Shown here one piece after another: positions 17,601-25,288 of a DNA stretch of 37,267 nucleotides. Each line of letters starts with the position of its first letter. Position 1 is the first letter of the stretch. A program made the translations under genes and the position numbers. The DNA lies in assembly GCA_902541215.1 (NCBI GenBank), contig CACBPV010000012.1:1-37267 (forward strand). The letters run 5' to 3'. The notes beneath the pieces are model-generated. The model was not told where the DNA came from. It was given only the letters and a program-made list of their open reading frames with translations, and searched no databases. This DNA comes from an uncultured Alphaproteobacteria bacterium (lineage in GTDB: Bacteria > Pseudomonadota > Alphaproteobacteria > HIMB59 > GCA-002718135).

Positions 17601-18958
17601 CTGCTTTGAATATTTCGAATTTTACTTGAAGAATAAAAATAATATAAGATACCGATTATCCAATGAACAAGAGTTAATCCAATAAACATATAGATATAGT
17701 TTTCTTCTATAAAATTATTTACAAATAATATTACAATTATAGGCACTAATACAAACCTAATTATGGCCATATACATTACTATTATTGCTTTTTTTAGTCC
17801 TTGAAATGATGCATTGGAAATAAAGAAGAATGGAAAAGCAGGAAAACCAAGTGCGTAAATTTTAAGATATATTGATCCATAGTAAATTACTTCTTTATCA
17901 TCAGTAAATAATCTCATCGAATCTTCTGCAGTTATAAATAAAATTAATCCTGCTAAAGTCAATATTATAACTCCTGTAATCATGGCTTTATTGTAAGTTT
18001 CTAAAATTCTTTCATATTTTTTAGCGCCAAAATTTTGACCCACAATGGCCGTTACTGCTGTACTTAACCCTAATAAAGGTAAGAAAAGCAGTTGTTCATA
18101 TCTTCCAGCTGAGGAAAAACCTGCAATTGCATCATTACCAAAACGACTCACAAAAAATAATAATATATACGATCCAAGAGCAATCATCATTAATCCTAAT
18201 GCTGCTGGAATAGCCTGAAATGAAATTTCCTTAATTAAACTTAATCTAGGAATTAAATAATTATTTTTAAAGTTTTCAAAAATCTCTGTTTTATAAATTT
18301 TATATAGTAAATATAAAAGACCAACTATTTGAGAGAGGATGGTAGCTATTGCTATTCCAGCTATACCCATTGGGGCAAATAATTCAAAATTAATTATTTT
18401 CCCTGTAATTAATATTGGATTTAAAATTATATTAAGAAAAAAACTAAAAATTAAAACATTTCTATAACTTTTAGTATCTCCTTGAGCTGATAAACATGAG
18501 TTACATACCATGAGTAAAAGAATTATGACTGATCCTAAATAAATTACGTTCATATATAATGATGAAAGATTAAGAGTTTTTGGATCATCATTTATAGATT
18601 CTAAAATTATGTTTCCAAAATAAAGTCCAAGAATTGTTATGCCTAAGCCTACTAAAATTGTTACAACAAAAGATTGTGAAAATGCATGACTTGCTTTTTT
18701 AATATTTTTTTCTCCTAAAGAATTGGCAACATTACTTGTTGTAGCTATGCTTAGTCCTATTCCAAGTGCAATAATTATAAAATATACAGGAAATGTTTGA
18801 CCAATAGCTGCTAAAGCTGTTTCAGAAATCATTCTACCTGCAAAAATAGTATCAACTAAAGAATACAGATTATTAAATATAGTTCCAATTGAGGCTGGCA
18901 AAGCAATTTTTATAAATAGCTTATAGATATCTTCATCAAGTAAATTAATTTTTTTCAT
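17585..18958 (-). CDS. MATE-family multidrug/toxin efflux transporter
   Basis: A 457-residue inner-membrane protein with about 12 hydrophobic helices. It has the MATE fold: IALPASIGTIFNNLYSLVDTIFAG at the start (in pieces) and a related sequence after the midpoint (IPAALGLMMIALGSYILLFF, then GFSSAGRYEQLLFLPLLGLS). MATE proteins export cationic or organic compounds using Na+ or H+ gradients, and the substrate is not predictable here. Its 3' end overlaps pcm by 16 bases. It follows rlmJ with a 2-base gap. Confidence 0.9.
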   Translation of the reverse strand: MKKINLLDEDIYKLFIKIALPASIGTIFNNLYSLVDTIFAGRMISETALAAIGQTFPVYFIIIALGIGLSIATTSNVANSLGEKNIKKASHAFSQSFVVTILVGLGITILGLYFGNIILESINDDPKTLNLSSLYMNVIYLGSVIILLLMVCNSCLSAQGDTKSYRNVLIFSFFLNIILNPILITGKIINFELFAPMGIAGIAIATILSQIVGLLYLLYKIYKTEIFENFKNNYLIPRLSLIKEISFQAIPAALGLMMIALGSYILLFFVSRFGNDAIAGFSSAGRYEQLLFLPLLGLSTAVTAIVGQNFGAKKYERILETYNKAMITGVIILTLAGLILFITAEDSMRLFTDDKEVIYYGSIYLKIYALGFPAFPFFFISNASFQGLKKAIIVMYMAIIRFVLVPIIVILFVNNFIEENYIYMFIGLTLVHWIIGILYYFYSSSKIRNIQSSYTTP

Positions 18959-18960
18959 AT

Positions 18961-19791
18961 TTATAAATATCTTAATTTAAACCTAGTACTATTTTCTTCT
19001 TGTTTTAAAATATTTTGAATTTCGTGTATTACCTCTTTGAGGTTTTTCATTATAGATCTATTTGAAAAATTTATTAATAATAAACCACTTCCTTGCATTC
19101 CAACATTGTCTCCATATTTCATAATAGGAACTTCAACATTGATAATATTATTTATACCTTTTTTTCTAATATTCTGAATAAAGGAATCATTTTCCAAAAT
19201 ATTCAAAACTGGATACCATATTATGATTTTGGATTTTGAGAATAAATTATCAATATTATTCAGTATTTCATCTACTTTTTCAAAATCATCCTTTATTTCA
19301 TATGATGGATCTATAAATACAAAATAACTTTTCTCTTTATTAACTTTATTAAAAATAAAATTAAATCCATCAGCATTTAATATTTTAGTGTTGGTATATT
19401 TGTTTAAGTTTTTTTTTAATAATTTATATTCATTATTGTGGAGTTCACAAAAAAATAATTTATCTTTTTGATTTGCTATTGATGAAATAAATATAGGTGA
19501 GCCAGGATAAAAATTATTTTTTTCAGTAATTTTATAAATAGTTGAAAGATAATTTTTAATTAAAATATTATTACCTTTGTAATTTTGTATCTTTTTAATT
19601 CCTTCTTTATACTCTTTATTTTTATCCATATACTTAGATATATATTTATAAATTCCATTACCAGAATGACTATCAATATAACTTATTGAATTATTTACTT
19701 TTTTTTCAATATTGTATAAGTAAAGGATAATAATGTGTTTAAAAACATCTGCATGATTTCCAGCATGATATCCGTGTCTATAGCTAAGCAT
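18961..19791 (-). CDS. rlmJ: 23S rRNA adenine-N6 methyltransferase RlmJ
   Basis: SAM-dependent enzyme that methylates 23S rRNA at A2030 (E. coli numbering). It has 276 residues. The N terminus LSYRHGYHAGNHADVFKHI is highly characteristic of the family, formerly YhiR/DUF519. The catalytic DPPY-type motif appears as FIDPSYEI near 160. YIDSHSGNGIYK and YPGSPIFISSI are also typical. It is divergent from the cold-shock gene, with 125 bases between them. Confidence 0.92.
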   Translation of the reverse strand: MLSYRHGYHAGNHADVFKHIIILYLYNIEKKVNNSISYIDSHSGNGIYKYISKYMDKNKEYKEGIKKIQNYKGNNILIKNYLSTIYKITEKNNFYPGSPIFISSIANQKDKLFFCELHNNEYKLLKKNLNKYTNTKILNADGFNFIFNKVNKEKSYFVFIDPSYEIKDDFEKVDEILNNIDNLFSKSKIIIWYPVLNILENDSFIQNIRKKGINNIINVEVPIMKYGDNVGMQGSGLLLINFSNRSIMKNLKEVIHEIQNILKQEENSTRFKLRYL

Positions 19792-19916
19792 AAAAATAAA
19801 AAAAATTGTTGAAATTAATTTCTTATTAGTTATTTAAAGAATTAAATTAATCAATATACAATATTTATATAAGTTAAATAAATTAATCCCCCGATAATAA
19901 ATAAGGAGAATACAAT

Positions 19917-20120
19917 ATGCCAAGTGGTAAAATTAAATGGTTTAATCCGACCAAAGGTTATGGATTTATAGAAAATGATGATGGAGGAAAAGATGTTTTT
20001 CTTCATGTTTCAGCTTTAGAAGCTGCTGGTATTGATACTTTAGAAGAAGGTATGCCAGTTGAATTTGAAATCGGTGAAAACCGTGGAAAAGAAAACGCTA
20101 TTAATATTAAGAAAAAATAA
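19917..20120 (+). CDS. cspA: Cold-shock-domain RNA chaperone
   Basis: A 67-residue single OB-fold protein that binds single-stranded RNA or DNA and melts RNA structure. RNP1 (KGYGFIEND) and RNP2 (DVFLHVSAL) are intact. It has one of the best ribosome binding sites in the window, AAGGAG at 19903-19908, 8 bases before the ATG, fitting strong expression. The 125-base upstream gap may hold a long 5' leader, but I see no clear fold. No terminator separates it from the small membrane gene 7 bases downstream. The csp paralogue class cannot be assigned. Confidence 0.93.
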   Translation: MPSGKIKWFNPTKGYGFIENDDGGKDVFLHVSALEAAGIDTLEEGMPVEFEIGENRGKENAINIKKK

Positions 20121-20127
20121 CATTTAA

Positions 20128-20356
20128 TTGAATTCAAACAAACTTTTAGAATGGATTGGCGTAACTACAGCAATCCTTTATTCCCTACTAGTTGCATTTA
20201 ATATTGGATTAGAATTTATTGGCTTTTCATTATTATTGCTATCAGCAGTATTAATTGGAATCTGGGCCTATAAATTAAAACACAATGGAATATTGTTTTT
20301 ACAATTTTTTTTATGCTTGTGCAGGTATTATAGGAATGTACAGATGGTTTGGATAA
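20128..20356 (+). pseudogene. Small three-helix membrane protein, frame broken by one base in a T8 run
   Basis: From a TTG at 20128 the frame encodes hydrophobic helices (LEWIGVTTAILYSLLVAFNI, then IGFSLLLLSAVLIGIWAYKL) up to LFLQFF. It then enters a run of eight T (20305-20312). In the zero frame it continues as LCLCRYYRNVQ and fuses into the next gene. If one T is removed, the frame reads YACAGIIGMYRWFG and stops at 20354-20356. That gives a 75-residue protein with a third helix and a sensible end. The second reading looks like the true protein. The break may be a sequencing or assembly slip, a real mutation, or transcriptional slippage on the T-run. Function unknown. Confidence 0.65.
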
Positions 20357-20592
20357 AAATATTTTTTTTATTTTTACTTTTATATTCTTCAATTGCATAT
20401 TCTTCTGAATTAAGTGAAGAAGAAGAAATGTACTTTAATTTTGTTGATTTAAACAATGATGGAGTTATTTCCTATGAAGAAATTGAACAATCATTAAATT
20501 TACTCTTTCAAATTATAGATCTGAATCAAGATAATAAAATTTCTCAAAATGAGATAAATGAATTAAAAGGCATAATTAGATCTTTAAGATGA
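20344..20592 (+). CDS. Secreted EF-hand calcium-binding protein
   Basis: An ATG at 20344 starts an 82-residue protein that would otherwise be hidden in a longer 154-residue reading. Residues 1-20 form a good Sec signal peptide (MVWIKIFFLFLLLYSSIAYS), followed by an acidic mature start (ELSEEEE). Two consecutive canonical 12-residue EF-hand loops follow, DLNNDGVISYEE and DLNQDNKISQNE, with Asp/Asn at 1, 3 and 5 and Glu at 12. A periplasmic Ca2+-binding role is inferred. The start overlaps the end of the small membrane gene by 13 bases, and the stop overlaps the J-domain gene (ATGA). The partner is unknown. Confidence 0.8.
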   Translation: MVWIKIFFLFLLLYSSIAYSSELSEEEEMYFNFVDLNNDGVISYEEIEQSLNLLFQIIDLNQDNKISQNEINELKGIIRSLR

Positions 20593-21332
20593 GTATTTGG
20601 GGAAGAGTTATTGGCGGAGCAGCTGGATTTGCTTTAGGAGGACCTATAGGGGCTATCTTAGGTGTAATGGCTGGTGGTGCTTTTGATAGAAGATCTAAAT
20701 CAAAATCATCATTTAACTTCAATCGAATAAATAATAATCAAAAACAACAAATTTTTACATTAAGTTTTATTATTCTAGCTGCAAAATTAGCTAAATCAGA
20801 TGGCATTGTATCAGATGATGAAATCAGAGCATTTAAAGAAAAATTTAAAGTTCCAAAATCTGAAATTCCTAAAGTTGCAAAAATATTCAATGAGGCAAAA
20901 AAAGATACGTATGGCTATAAACAAATAGCAAATCAAGTAGGAGATTTATTTTCAACTAATAAAATTTTATTAGAAGAATTATTAAATAATTTATTTTATA
21001 TTGCTGCATCTGATGGAAAGATATCTATTAGTGAAATAGATTTTTTAAGATCAATTTCTAAGTCGTTTAAATTTAGTGAAAAAGATTTTCAAAGAATTTT
21101 TCAATCAAATTTAAAAAATAGCGAATCTGATCCTTATAAAATATTGGGTGTAAATAGATCAAGCACTGATAATGAGATAAGAAAAAAATGGATAAAATTA
21201 AATAAAGAACATCACCCAGATAATTTAATTGCCAAAGGTATGCCTAAAGAATTTATTAAACAATCTAATAAAGAATTAGCAGCTATTAATATTGCTTATG
21301 ATAAAATAAAAGAAATTAGAGGAATTTCTTGA
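20589..21332 (+). CDS. djlA: TerB/J-domain co-chaperone, DjlA-like
   Basis: A 247-residue DnaJ-family co-chaperone. Residues 5-30 are a glycine-rich hydrophobic segment (GGAAGFALGGPIGAILGVMA), probably membrane-inserted. Residues 52-170 are a TerB-like helical domain (AAKLAKSDGIVSDDEI, then AASDGKISISEIDFL). Residues 181-245 are a C-terminal J domain (DPYKILGVNRSSTDNEIRKK) with the essential HPD at 209-211. This order matches DjlA, which stimulates DnaK at the membrane. It overlaps both neighbours by 4 bases (ATGA and TTGA). Confidence 0.88.
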   Translation: MSIWGRVIGGAAGFALGGPIGAILGVMAGGAFDRRSKSKSSFNFNRINNNQKQQIFTLSFIILAAKLAKSDGIVSDDEIRAFKEKFKVPKSEIPKVAKIFNEAKKDTYGYKQIANQVGDLFSTNKILLEELLNNLFYIAASDGKISISEIDFLRSISKSFKFSEKDFQRIFQSNLKNSESDPYKILGVNRSSTDNEIRKKWIKLNKEHHPDNLIAKGMPKEFIKQSNKELAAINIAYDKIKEIRGIS

Positions 21333-22300
21333 TACCTAAAGATTTATCTGTCGATAATATTAATAAAATTTATAAAAGAATTAGTCCATTTATTAATAAA
21401 ACACCTTTTTTAAAGTGCCCTAATGATATTGATAAATATTTTTCTACTAATTTATTTTTTAAATGTGAATTTTTACAAAAATCTGGTTCATTTAAGGCAA
21501 GAGGTGCGCTTAATAATATAATTTCTCAAGATCAGAATAAATTTAATAAAGGAATTACAGCAGTGAGTGCTGGAAATCATGCAATTGCTGCCTCATTTGT
21601 AGCTAATCAATTTAAATTGAAAAATAAAATTTTCTTATATGAAAGTGCTAATAAATATAGAGTTCAAACTTGTAAAAATTATGGTGCTAACCTTATCTTT
21701 ACTAATCCAAAACAAGCTTTTCGTGATGCTGAAAATGCGAAAAATGAAGGTTACTATTTTATTCATCCTTTTGACGGCCCATTGACTTTACAAGGTAGTG
21801 CTACATTGGGATTAGAAATTGTAGAATATTTAAAATCAATAAATGATAAAATTGACAATTTATTTATTTCAGTTGGAGGAGGTGGGTTAATAAGTGGTGT
21901 TTCTTCCTATGTAAAACAATTTTTTCCTAAGATTAAAATTATTGGCGTTGAGCCTGAAAATGCTAATGGATTAAATCAAAGTCTTGAAGCTAATAAACCA
22001 TTAAATAATGTTAAAATTAATAGTATTGCTGATAGCCTTTCAGCGCCATTACACATGCAATATTCATTTGATGTAGCAAAAGAAGTAATTGATGAAATGG
22101 TAACTGTTTCTGATGATCAAATGAAAGAATTTATGGTATTTTGTTATAAAAAATTTAAGTTTTTTCTTGAACCTGCCTGTGTAGCTGGACTTGCTGCCTT
22201 AAAAAATAAAATCAATAATGAGCTTATTGGTCAAAATACAATGGTAATATTGTGTGGCTCAAATATTGATAAAAAAACTTGGATAAAGTTAACTAATTAA
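21329..22300 (+). CDS. Threonine dehydratase-like PLP enzyme (fold type II)
   Basis: A 323-residue pyridoxal-phosphate enzyme of the threonine/serine dehydratase family. The cofactor lysine is Lys56 in KSGSFKARGAL, the phosphate loop is SVGGGGLISGV, and AGNHAIAASFVA is also family-typical. The short length without a C-terminal ACT domain fits a catabolic threonine ammonia-lyase or a serine racemase/dehydratase rather than biosynthetic IlvA. Substrate choice cannot be settled from sequence. It starts with TTG overlapping the previous stop (TTGA). The 3' end overlaps the convergent anmK by 4 bases. Confidence 0.88.
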   Translation: MIPKDLSVDNINKIYKRISPFINKTPFLKCPNDIDKYFSTNLFFKCEFLQKSGSFKARGALNNIISQDQNKFNKGITAVSAGNHAIAASFVANQFKLKNKIFLYESANKYRVQTCKNYGANLIFTNPKQAFRDAENAKNEGYYFIHPFDGPLTLQGSATLGLEIVEYLKSINDKIDNLFISVGGGGLISGVSSYVKQFFPKIKIIGVEPENANGLNQSLEANKPLNNVKINSIADSLSAPLHMQYSFDVAKEVIDEMVTVSDDQMKEFMVFCYKKFKFFLEPACVAGLAALKNKINNELIGQNTMVILCGSNIDKKTWIKLTN

Positions 22301-23403
22301 TCTGGAAAATATAAAGTACCACCACTTAAATTTTTTTTCACACCTGTAGTATTTATATTACTTATTGTCAAATTTTTAAAAGATCTCATACCAATATATG
22401 CAAACATTTGAGATTCTACTAAATCACCATTTATTTTATATTTATCTATAAGTTCAATTTTTTTATTTAGTTTATTAAATAATATTTCTTTGAGTAATTT
22501 ATTTTTTCTTCCACCTCCAGTAAGTAATATTTTTTCAATCCTAAATTTCTTATTTTTTAATAATTCTTTAAATCCTATATAAGTCATGAAGTTAGCAGTC
22601 ATCAATGCATCATATTTGTCCAATTTAATAAGCTTATTATAGTATTTTCTAAAATAATTTCGATCTAATGATTTTGGGAAACTTTTTTTAAAGAACTTAT
22701 CCCTTTTAAATTTATCTATTAATTTACTATCAATTTTACCTTTTCTTGCATTATTTCCATTTTTATCAAATTTTTTTTTAAAAAAATATTTACTTAGATC
22801 ATCTGTTAAACAATTTGCTGGTCCAATATCAGATGATATTAAAGTTTTTGAAACTAAAGTTGAAAAATTTGCTATACCACCAAGGTTTATTATAACTACT
22901 TTTTCTTTAAATTTTTCTATTAAAAACTTATGATAATAAGAACCAATTGGCGCTCCCTGACCTCCATTTTTAATATCATTATCTCTTAAATTACTTATAG
23001 TTTTTATTTTAATTTTTTTTGCAATTTTTTTTCCATTTCCTAATTGTATAGATATTTTATTTGAAGGGTCATGATAAACAGTCTGCCCACTAATAGATAT
23101 TAAATCAATATTTTTTTTATTAATTTTTTTTTGTTTTAAAAACAAAATTATTTTTTTTTCTAAAATATCTGTAACAAAATCATCTTTTTTTAAAAAATAT
23201 TCTTTAATTTTATTATTATTTTTTGGTTTATTTATTATTAGTTTATTTATTATATTTTGATAATTTTTATTAAATTTATACGATTTTTCACATTTAATTT
23301 TTACAAAGTTAGTCCCATTTGTATTAATCAAACTGATATCAACTCCATCCATTGACGTACCTGTCATAACTCCTAAGACATTAAATTTCGAATTTTTATT
23401 CAT
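22297..23403 (-). CDS. anmK: Anhydro-N-acetylmuramic acid kinase
   Basis: Cleaves and phosphorylates 1,6-anhydro-MurNAc to MurNAc-6-phosphate during peptidoglycan recycling. It has 368 residues, full length. Signatures are GVMTGTSMDGVDISLI at the N terminus (phosphate 1 loop), SISGQTVYHDP, INLGGIANFS and ILLTGGGRKNKLL. It is unusually lysine- and asparagine-rich, in keeping with the base composition. The upstream side faces the small RNA region. NagZ, another recycling enzyme, is absent from its common place between argS and scpA. Confidence 0.94.
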   Translation of the reverse strand: MNKNSKFNVLGVMTGTSMDGVDISLINTNGTNFVKIKCEKSYKFNKNYQNIINKLIINKPKNNNKIKEYFLKKDDFVTDILEKKIILFLKQKKINKKNIDLISISGQTVYHDPSNKISIQLGNGKKIAKKIKIKTISNLRDNDIKNGGQGAPIGSYYHKFLIEKFKEKVVIINLGGIANFSTLVSKTLISSDIGPANCLTDDLSKYFFKKKFDKNGNNARKGKIDSKLIDKFKRDKFFKKSFPKSLDRNYFRKYYNKLIKLDKYDALMTANFMTYIGFKELLKNKKFRIEKILLTGGGRKNKLLKEILFNKLNKKIELIDKYKINGDLVESQMFAYIGMRSFKNLTISNINTTGVKKNLSGGTLYFPD

Positions 23404-23488
23404 TTTTAAGCAAGCTTAATTTTGCACATTTTATTAACAAACATATCAACAAAATAAATTAAATTATTTTGAAAAATACATTTTTTTA
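23404..23488. other. AT-rich spacer upstream of anmK and the sRNA promoter
   Basis: A very AT-rich stretch within the 282-base gap between anmK and the FKBP gene. It must hold the anmK promoter on the minus strand, but no hexamer pair stands out. The rest of the gap is taken up by the small RNA gene. Confidence 0.4.
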
Positions 23489-23517
23489 TTGATAGATAAA
23501 TAACAAATAGATATTCT
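23489..23517 (+). promoter_or_regulatory. Putative sigma70 promoter of the small RNA
   Basis: TTGATA (23489-23494), a 17-base spacer, then TATTCT (23512-23517). The predicted start near 23524 falls at the foot of the first RNA hairpin (23525), an agreement that supports both calls. Confidence 0.55.
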
Positions 23518-23523
23518 AATTTT

Positions 23524-23639
23524 AATTATTACACGCAAAGGTAATAATCAATTTAATAAAAGGAAACGATTATTAAATTGTATCGGGAGGAAATGCACGA
23601 TACACAAAAGGGACCTAGCTTGCTGGGTCCTTTTTTTTT
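23524..23639 (+). ncRNA. Unassigned small RNA with four stem-loops and intrinsic terminator
   Basis: About 116 bases with its own promoter and terminator and no convincing reading frame. Hairpin 1 pairs ATTATTAC (23525-23532) with GTAATAAT (23541-23548), loop ACGCAAAG. Hairpin 2 pairs an 11-base arm CAATTTAATAA (23549-23559) with TTATTAAATTG (23570-23580), loop AAGGAAACGA. Hairpin 3 pairs TATCG (23581-23585) with CGATA (23598-23602), loop GGAGGAAATGCA; it gains two more pairs if it takes 23579-23580 from hairpin 2. Hairpin 4 is the terminator. Purine-rich AGGA/GGAGG motifs sit in two loops. It does not look like tmRNA, RNase P RNA, SRP RNA, 6S RNA or a tRNA. The following gene starts 46 bases after the T-run, so a leader role is possible but less likely. 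Confidence 0.65.
23607..23639 (+). terminator. Strong intrinsic terminator of the small RNA
   Basis: GGACCTAG (23611-23618) pairs with CTGGGTCC (23623-23630) through a CTTG tetraloop. One G-T pair is in the stem and flanking A/T pairs extend it outward. Nine T follow at 23631-23639. It is the only textbook Rho-independent terminator I found in the window. Confidence 0.85.
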
Positions 23640-23685
23640 GTTTTATAGACAAATTTGATAAATAAAGTAACAACATCATTTATTA

Positions 23686-24408
23686 ATGGTTAAATTTTCT
23701 TTATTTTTGTTTGTCTTAATTTTTTGTTTTAAATCATTTTCTAACGAAGTTACAATTTTAAATGAAACTATAGGTAATGGTTTAGAGGTTAAAAATCACT
23801 CTAAATTATCTGTTCATTACATAGGTAGACTCGAGGATAATACTGTTTTTGATAGTTCATATGATAGGGGACAATTTTTTGATTTTCAAATAGGCGTAAG
23901 AAAAGTAATCCTAGGTTGGGAAACTGGGTTACTTGGTATGAGAGAGGGTGGAAAAAGAACAATATTTATTCCTTATCAATTGGCTTATGGAGAAAGTGGT
24001 GCAGGAAATTTAATTCCTCCAAAATCAAATCTTATTTTTGATATTGAAGTAATAAAAGTAATTCCACCTGGGTATAAGGAAATAGATGGTTATCAATTAA
24101 AACTAGCGATGACTGATGATTTTAAAATAATAGATATTAGAAATGAAGATCAAATAAATAATAAAAATAAAATACCAGGAGCAATACAGATAACTGCATT
24201 TGATAAAAATGGAAATTTTTTCCCAGATTTTTTTGAAAAGTATAAAGAAAATGTTCAAATAGGAGAGAAAGTTATTTTTATAAGCCAAAAGGGAGACGTA
24301 TCTTCAATTTTAGCTAATGGATTTGTTGAGCAGCTAAATCAAGTAAATATTTATCACTTAAAGGATGGTGTATTAGGTTTAGAAAAAATAAATTTTGATT
24401 TTGAATAA
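23686..24408 (+). CDS. Secreted FKBP-type prolyl isomerase fused to a rhodanese-like domain
   Basis: A 240-residue two-domain protein. Residues 1-19 are a Sec signal peptide (KFSLFLFVLIFCFKSFS), so it is probably periplasmic. Residues 30-127 are an FKBP peptidyl-prolyl isomerase domain: LSVHYIGRLEDNTVFDSSYD, VILGWETGLLGMREGGKR, IPYQLAYGESG, then a final FDIEVIKV strand. Residues 135-235 resemble a rhodanese fold (FKIIDIRNEDQ, KIPGAIQI, VIFISQKGDVSSILANGF, IYHLKDGVLGL). The position of the catalytic rhodanese Cys is Ser200, so no sulfurtransferase activity is expected and a binding role is more likely. Partner proteins are unknown. Confidence 0.87.
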   Translation: MVKFSLFLFVLIFCFKSFSNEVTILNETIGNGLEVKNHSKLSVHYIGRLEDNTVFDSSYDRGQFFDFQIGVRKVILGWETGLLGMREGGKRTIFIPYQLAYGESGAGNLIPPKSNLIFDIEVIKVIPPGYKEIDGYQLKLAMTDDFKIIDIRNEDQINNKNKIPGAIQITAFDKNGNFFPDFFEKYKENVQIGEKVIFISQKGDVSSILANGFVEQLNQVNIYHLKDGVLGLEKINFDFE

Positions 24409-24409
24409 A

Positions 24410-25213
24410 TTAAAAATCTATTTTTTTATTATTTTCAGCTGCATAATTAATAATAAATTGCCATGCTGATCTACCTGTTCTATTTCCTCTTTCTAAACTC
24501 CATTTAATTGCTTCTTTTTCAGTTTTTACATTAAAAGGAAGTTTAAATTTTTCACAATACTTTAAAATTATATTAACAAAATCATTTTGAGAAATATTAT
24601 GAAAGCCAATCCATAAACCAAAACGATCACTTAAACTTATTTTTTCTTCAACACTTTCATCTGTATGAATAGCAGAAGATCTTTCATTTTCTATCATATC
24701 TCTTGGCATTAAATGTCTTCTATTAGAAGTTACATAAAGAACAATATTTTTAGGCTGATTTTGTATACTTCCATCTAAAGTAGATTTAATTATTTTGTAA
24801 TCATTATCTATATTTTCAAATGATAAATCATCAATAAAAATTATAAAATTATAATTCTTTAAATTTGCGTATTTTTCATAAATAATTTCAATATCAAAAA
24901 TATTATTTTTATTTAATTGTATTAATTTTAAGTTCTTATTTTTTTTGTTTATCTCAAAAAAAACTGATTTAATTAATGAGCTTTTACCATTACCCCTTGA
25001 TCCCCATAATAAGGCATTATTTGTAAAATTTCCTTCAGCAAAATTTTTTGTATTATTATAAATAGTTTTTTTTTGTCTTTCTATTCCGACTAAAAGATCA
25101 AGATCTAAACATCTAAAATTAGAGATTATTTTAAGGTTTTTTATTTTACTATCCCAAATAAATGCCTTTCCTCTTGAGAGTGTAAGATTTGATAAAAAAT
25201 TGCTTAAAAACAT
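24410..25213 (-). CDS. DUF815-family AAA+ ATPase
   Basis: A 267-residue P-loop ATPase. Walker A is GSRGNGKSS at 71-79 and Walker B is FIIFIDDLSFE with Asp128-Asp129. A sensor-like stretch YVTSNRRHLMPRDM follows, then the family segment SLSDRFGLWIGFH. The N-terminal 30 residues with an FIW motif precede GIERQKKTIYNN. In alphaproteobacteria this gene commonly sits divergently beside yajC-secD-secF, as here. The cellular role is not established and the neighbourhood does not prove a link to secretion. Confidence 0.87.
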   Translation of the reverse strand: MFLSNFLSNLTLSRGKAFIWDSKIKNLKIISNFRCLDLDLLVGIERQKKTIYNNTKNFAEGNFTNNALLWGSRGNGKSSLIKSVFFEINKKNKNLKLIQLNKNNIFDIEIIYEKYANLKNYNFIIFIDDLSFENIDNDYKIIKSTLDGSIQNQPKNIVLYVTSNRRHLMPRDMIENERSSAIHTDESVEEKISLSDRFGLWIGFHNISQNDFVNIILKYCEKFKLPFNVKTEKEAIKWSLERGNRTGRSAWQFIINYAAENNKKIDF

Positions 25214-25248
25214 TATAAATACTTTATTTGATTTTTCTTATTACACAG

Positions 25249-25254
25249 TATAAT
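25249..25254 (+). promoter_or_regulatory. Putative -10 element for yajC-secD-secF
   Basis: A perfect TATAAT with a start site predicted near 25261, 28 bases before the yajC ATG. A TTGATT at 25228-25233 is a possible but closely spaced (15-base) -35. The overlapping bases read TATACT on the minus strand, so the divergent ATPase gene may use the same spot. Confidence 0.4.
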
Positions 25255-25288
25255 AAATCTCTCAAATTAAATCATCATAGGTACTATT

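Noticed and set aside
20128-20592. A single 154-residue membrane/EF-hand fusion protein
   Set aside because: The middle segment is unlike protein, while the alternate frame completes a third helix and stops. An internal ATG begins a perfect signal peptide, so two overlapping genes explain it better.
23593-23658. Short frame starting MHDTQKGPSLLGP after a GGAGG
   Set aside because: It reads straight through the terminator stem and T-run, and the GGAGG is only two bases from the ATG. The RNA structure explains these bases better.
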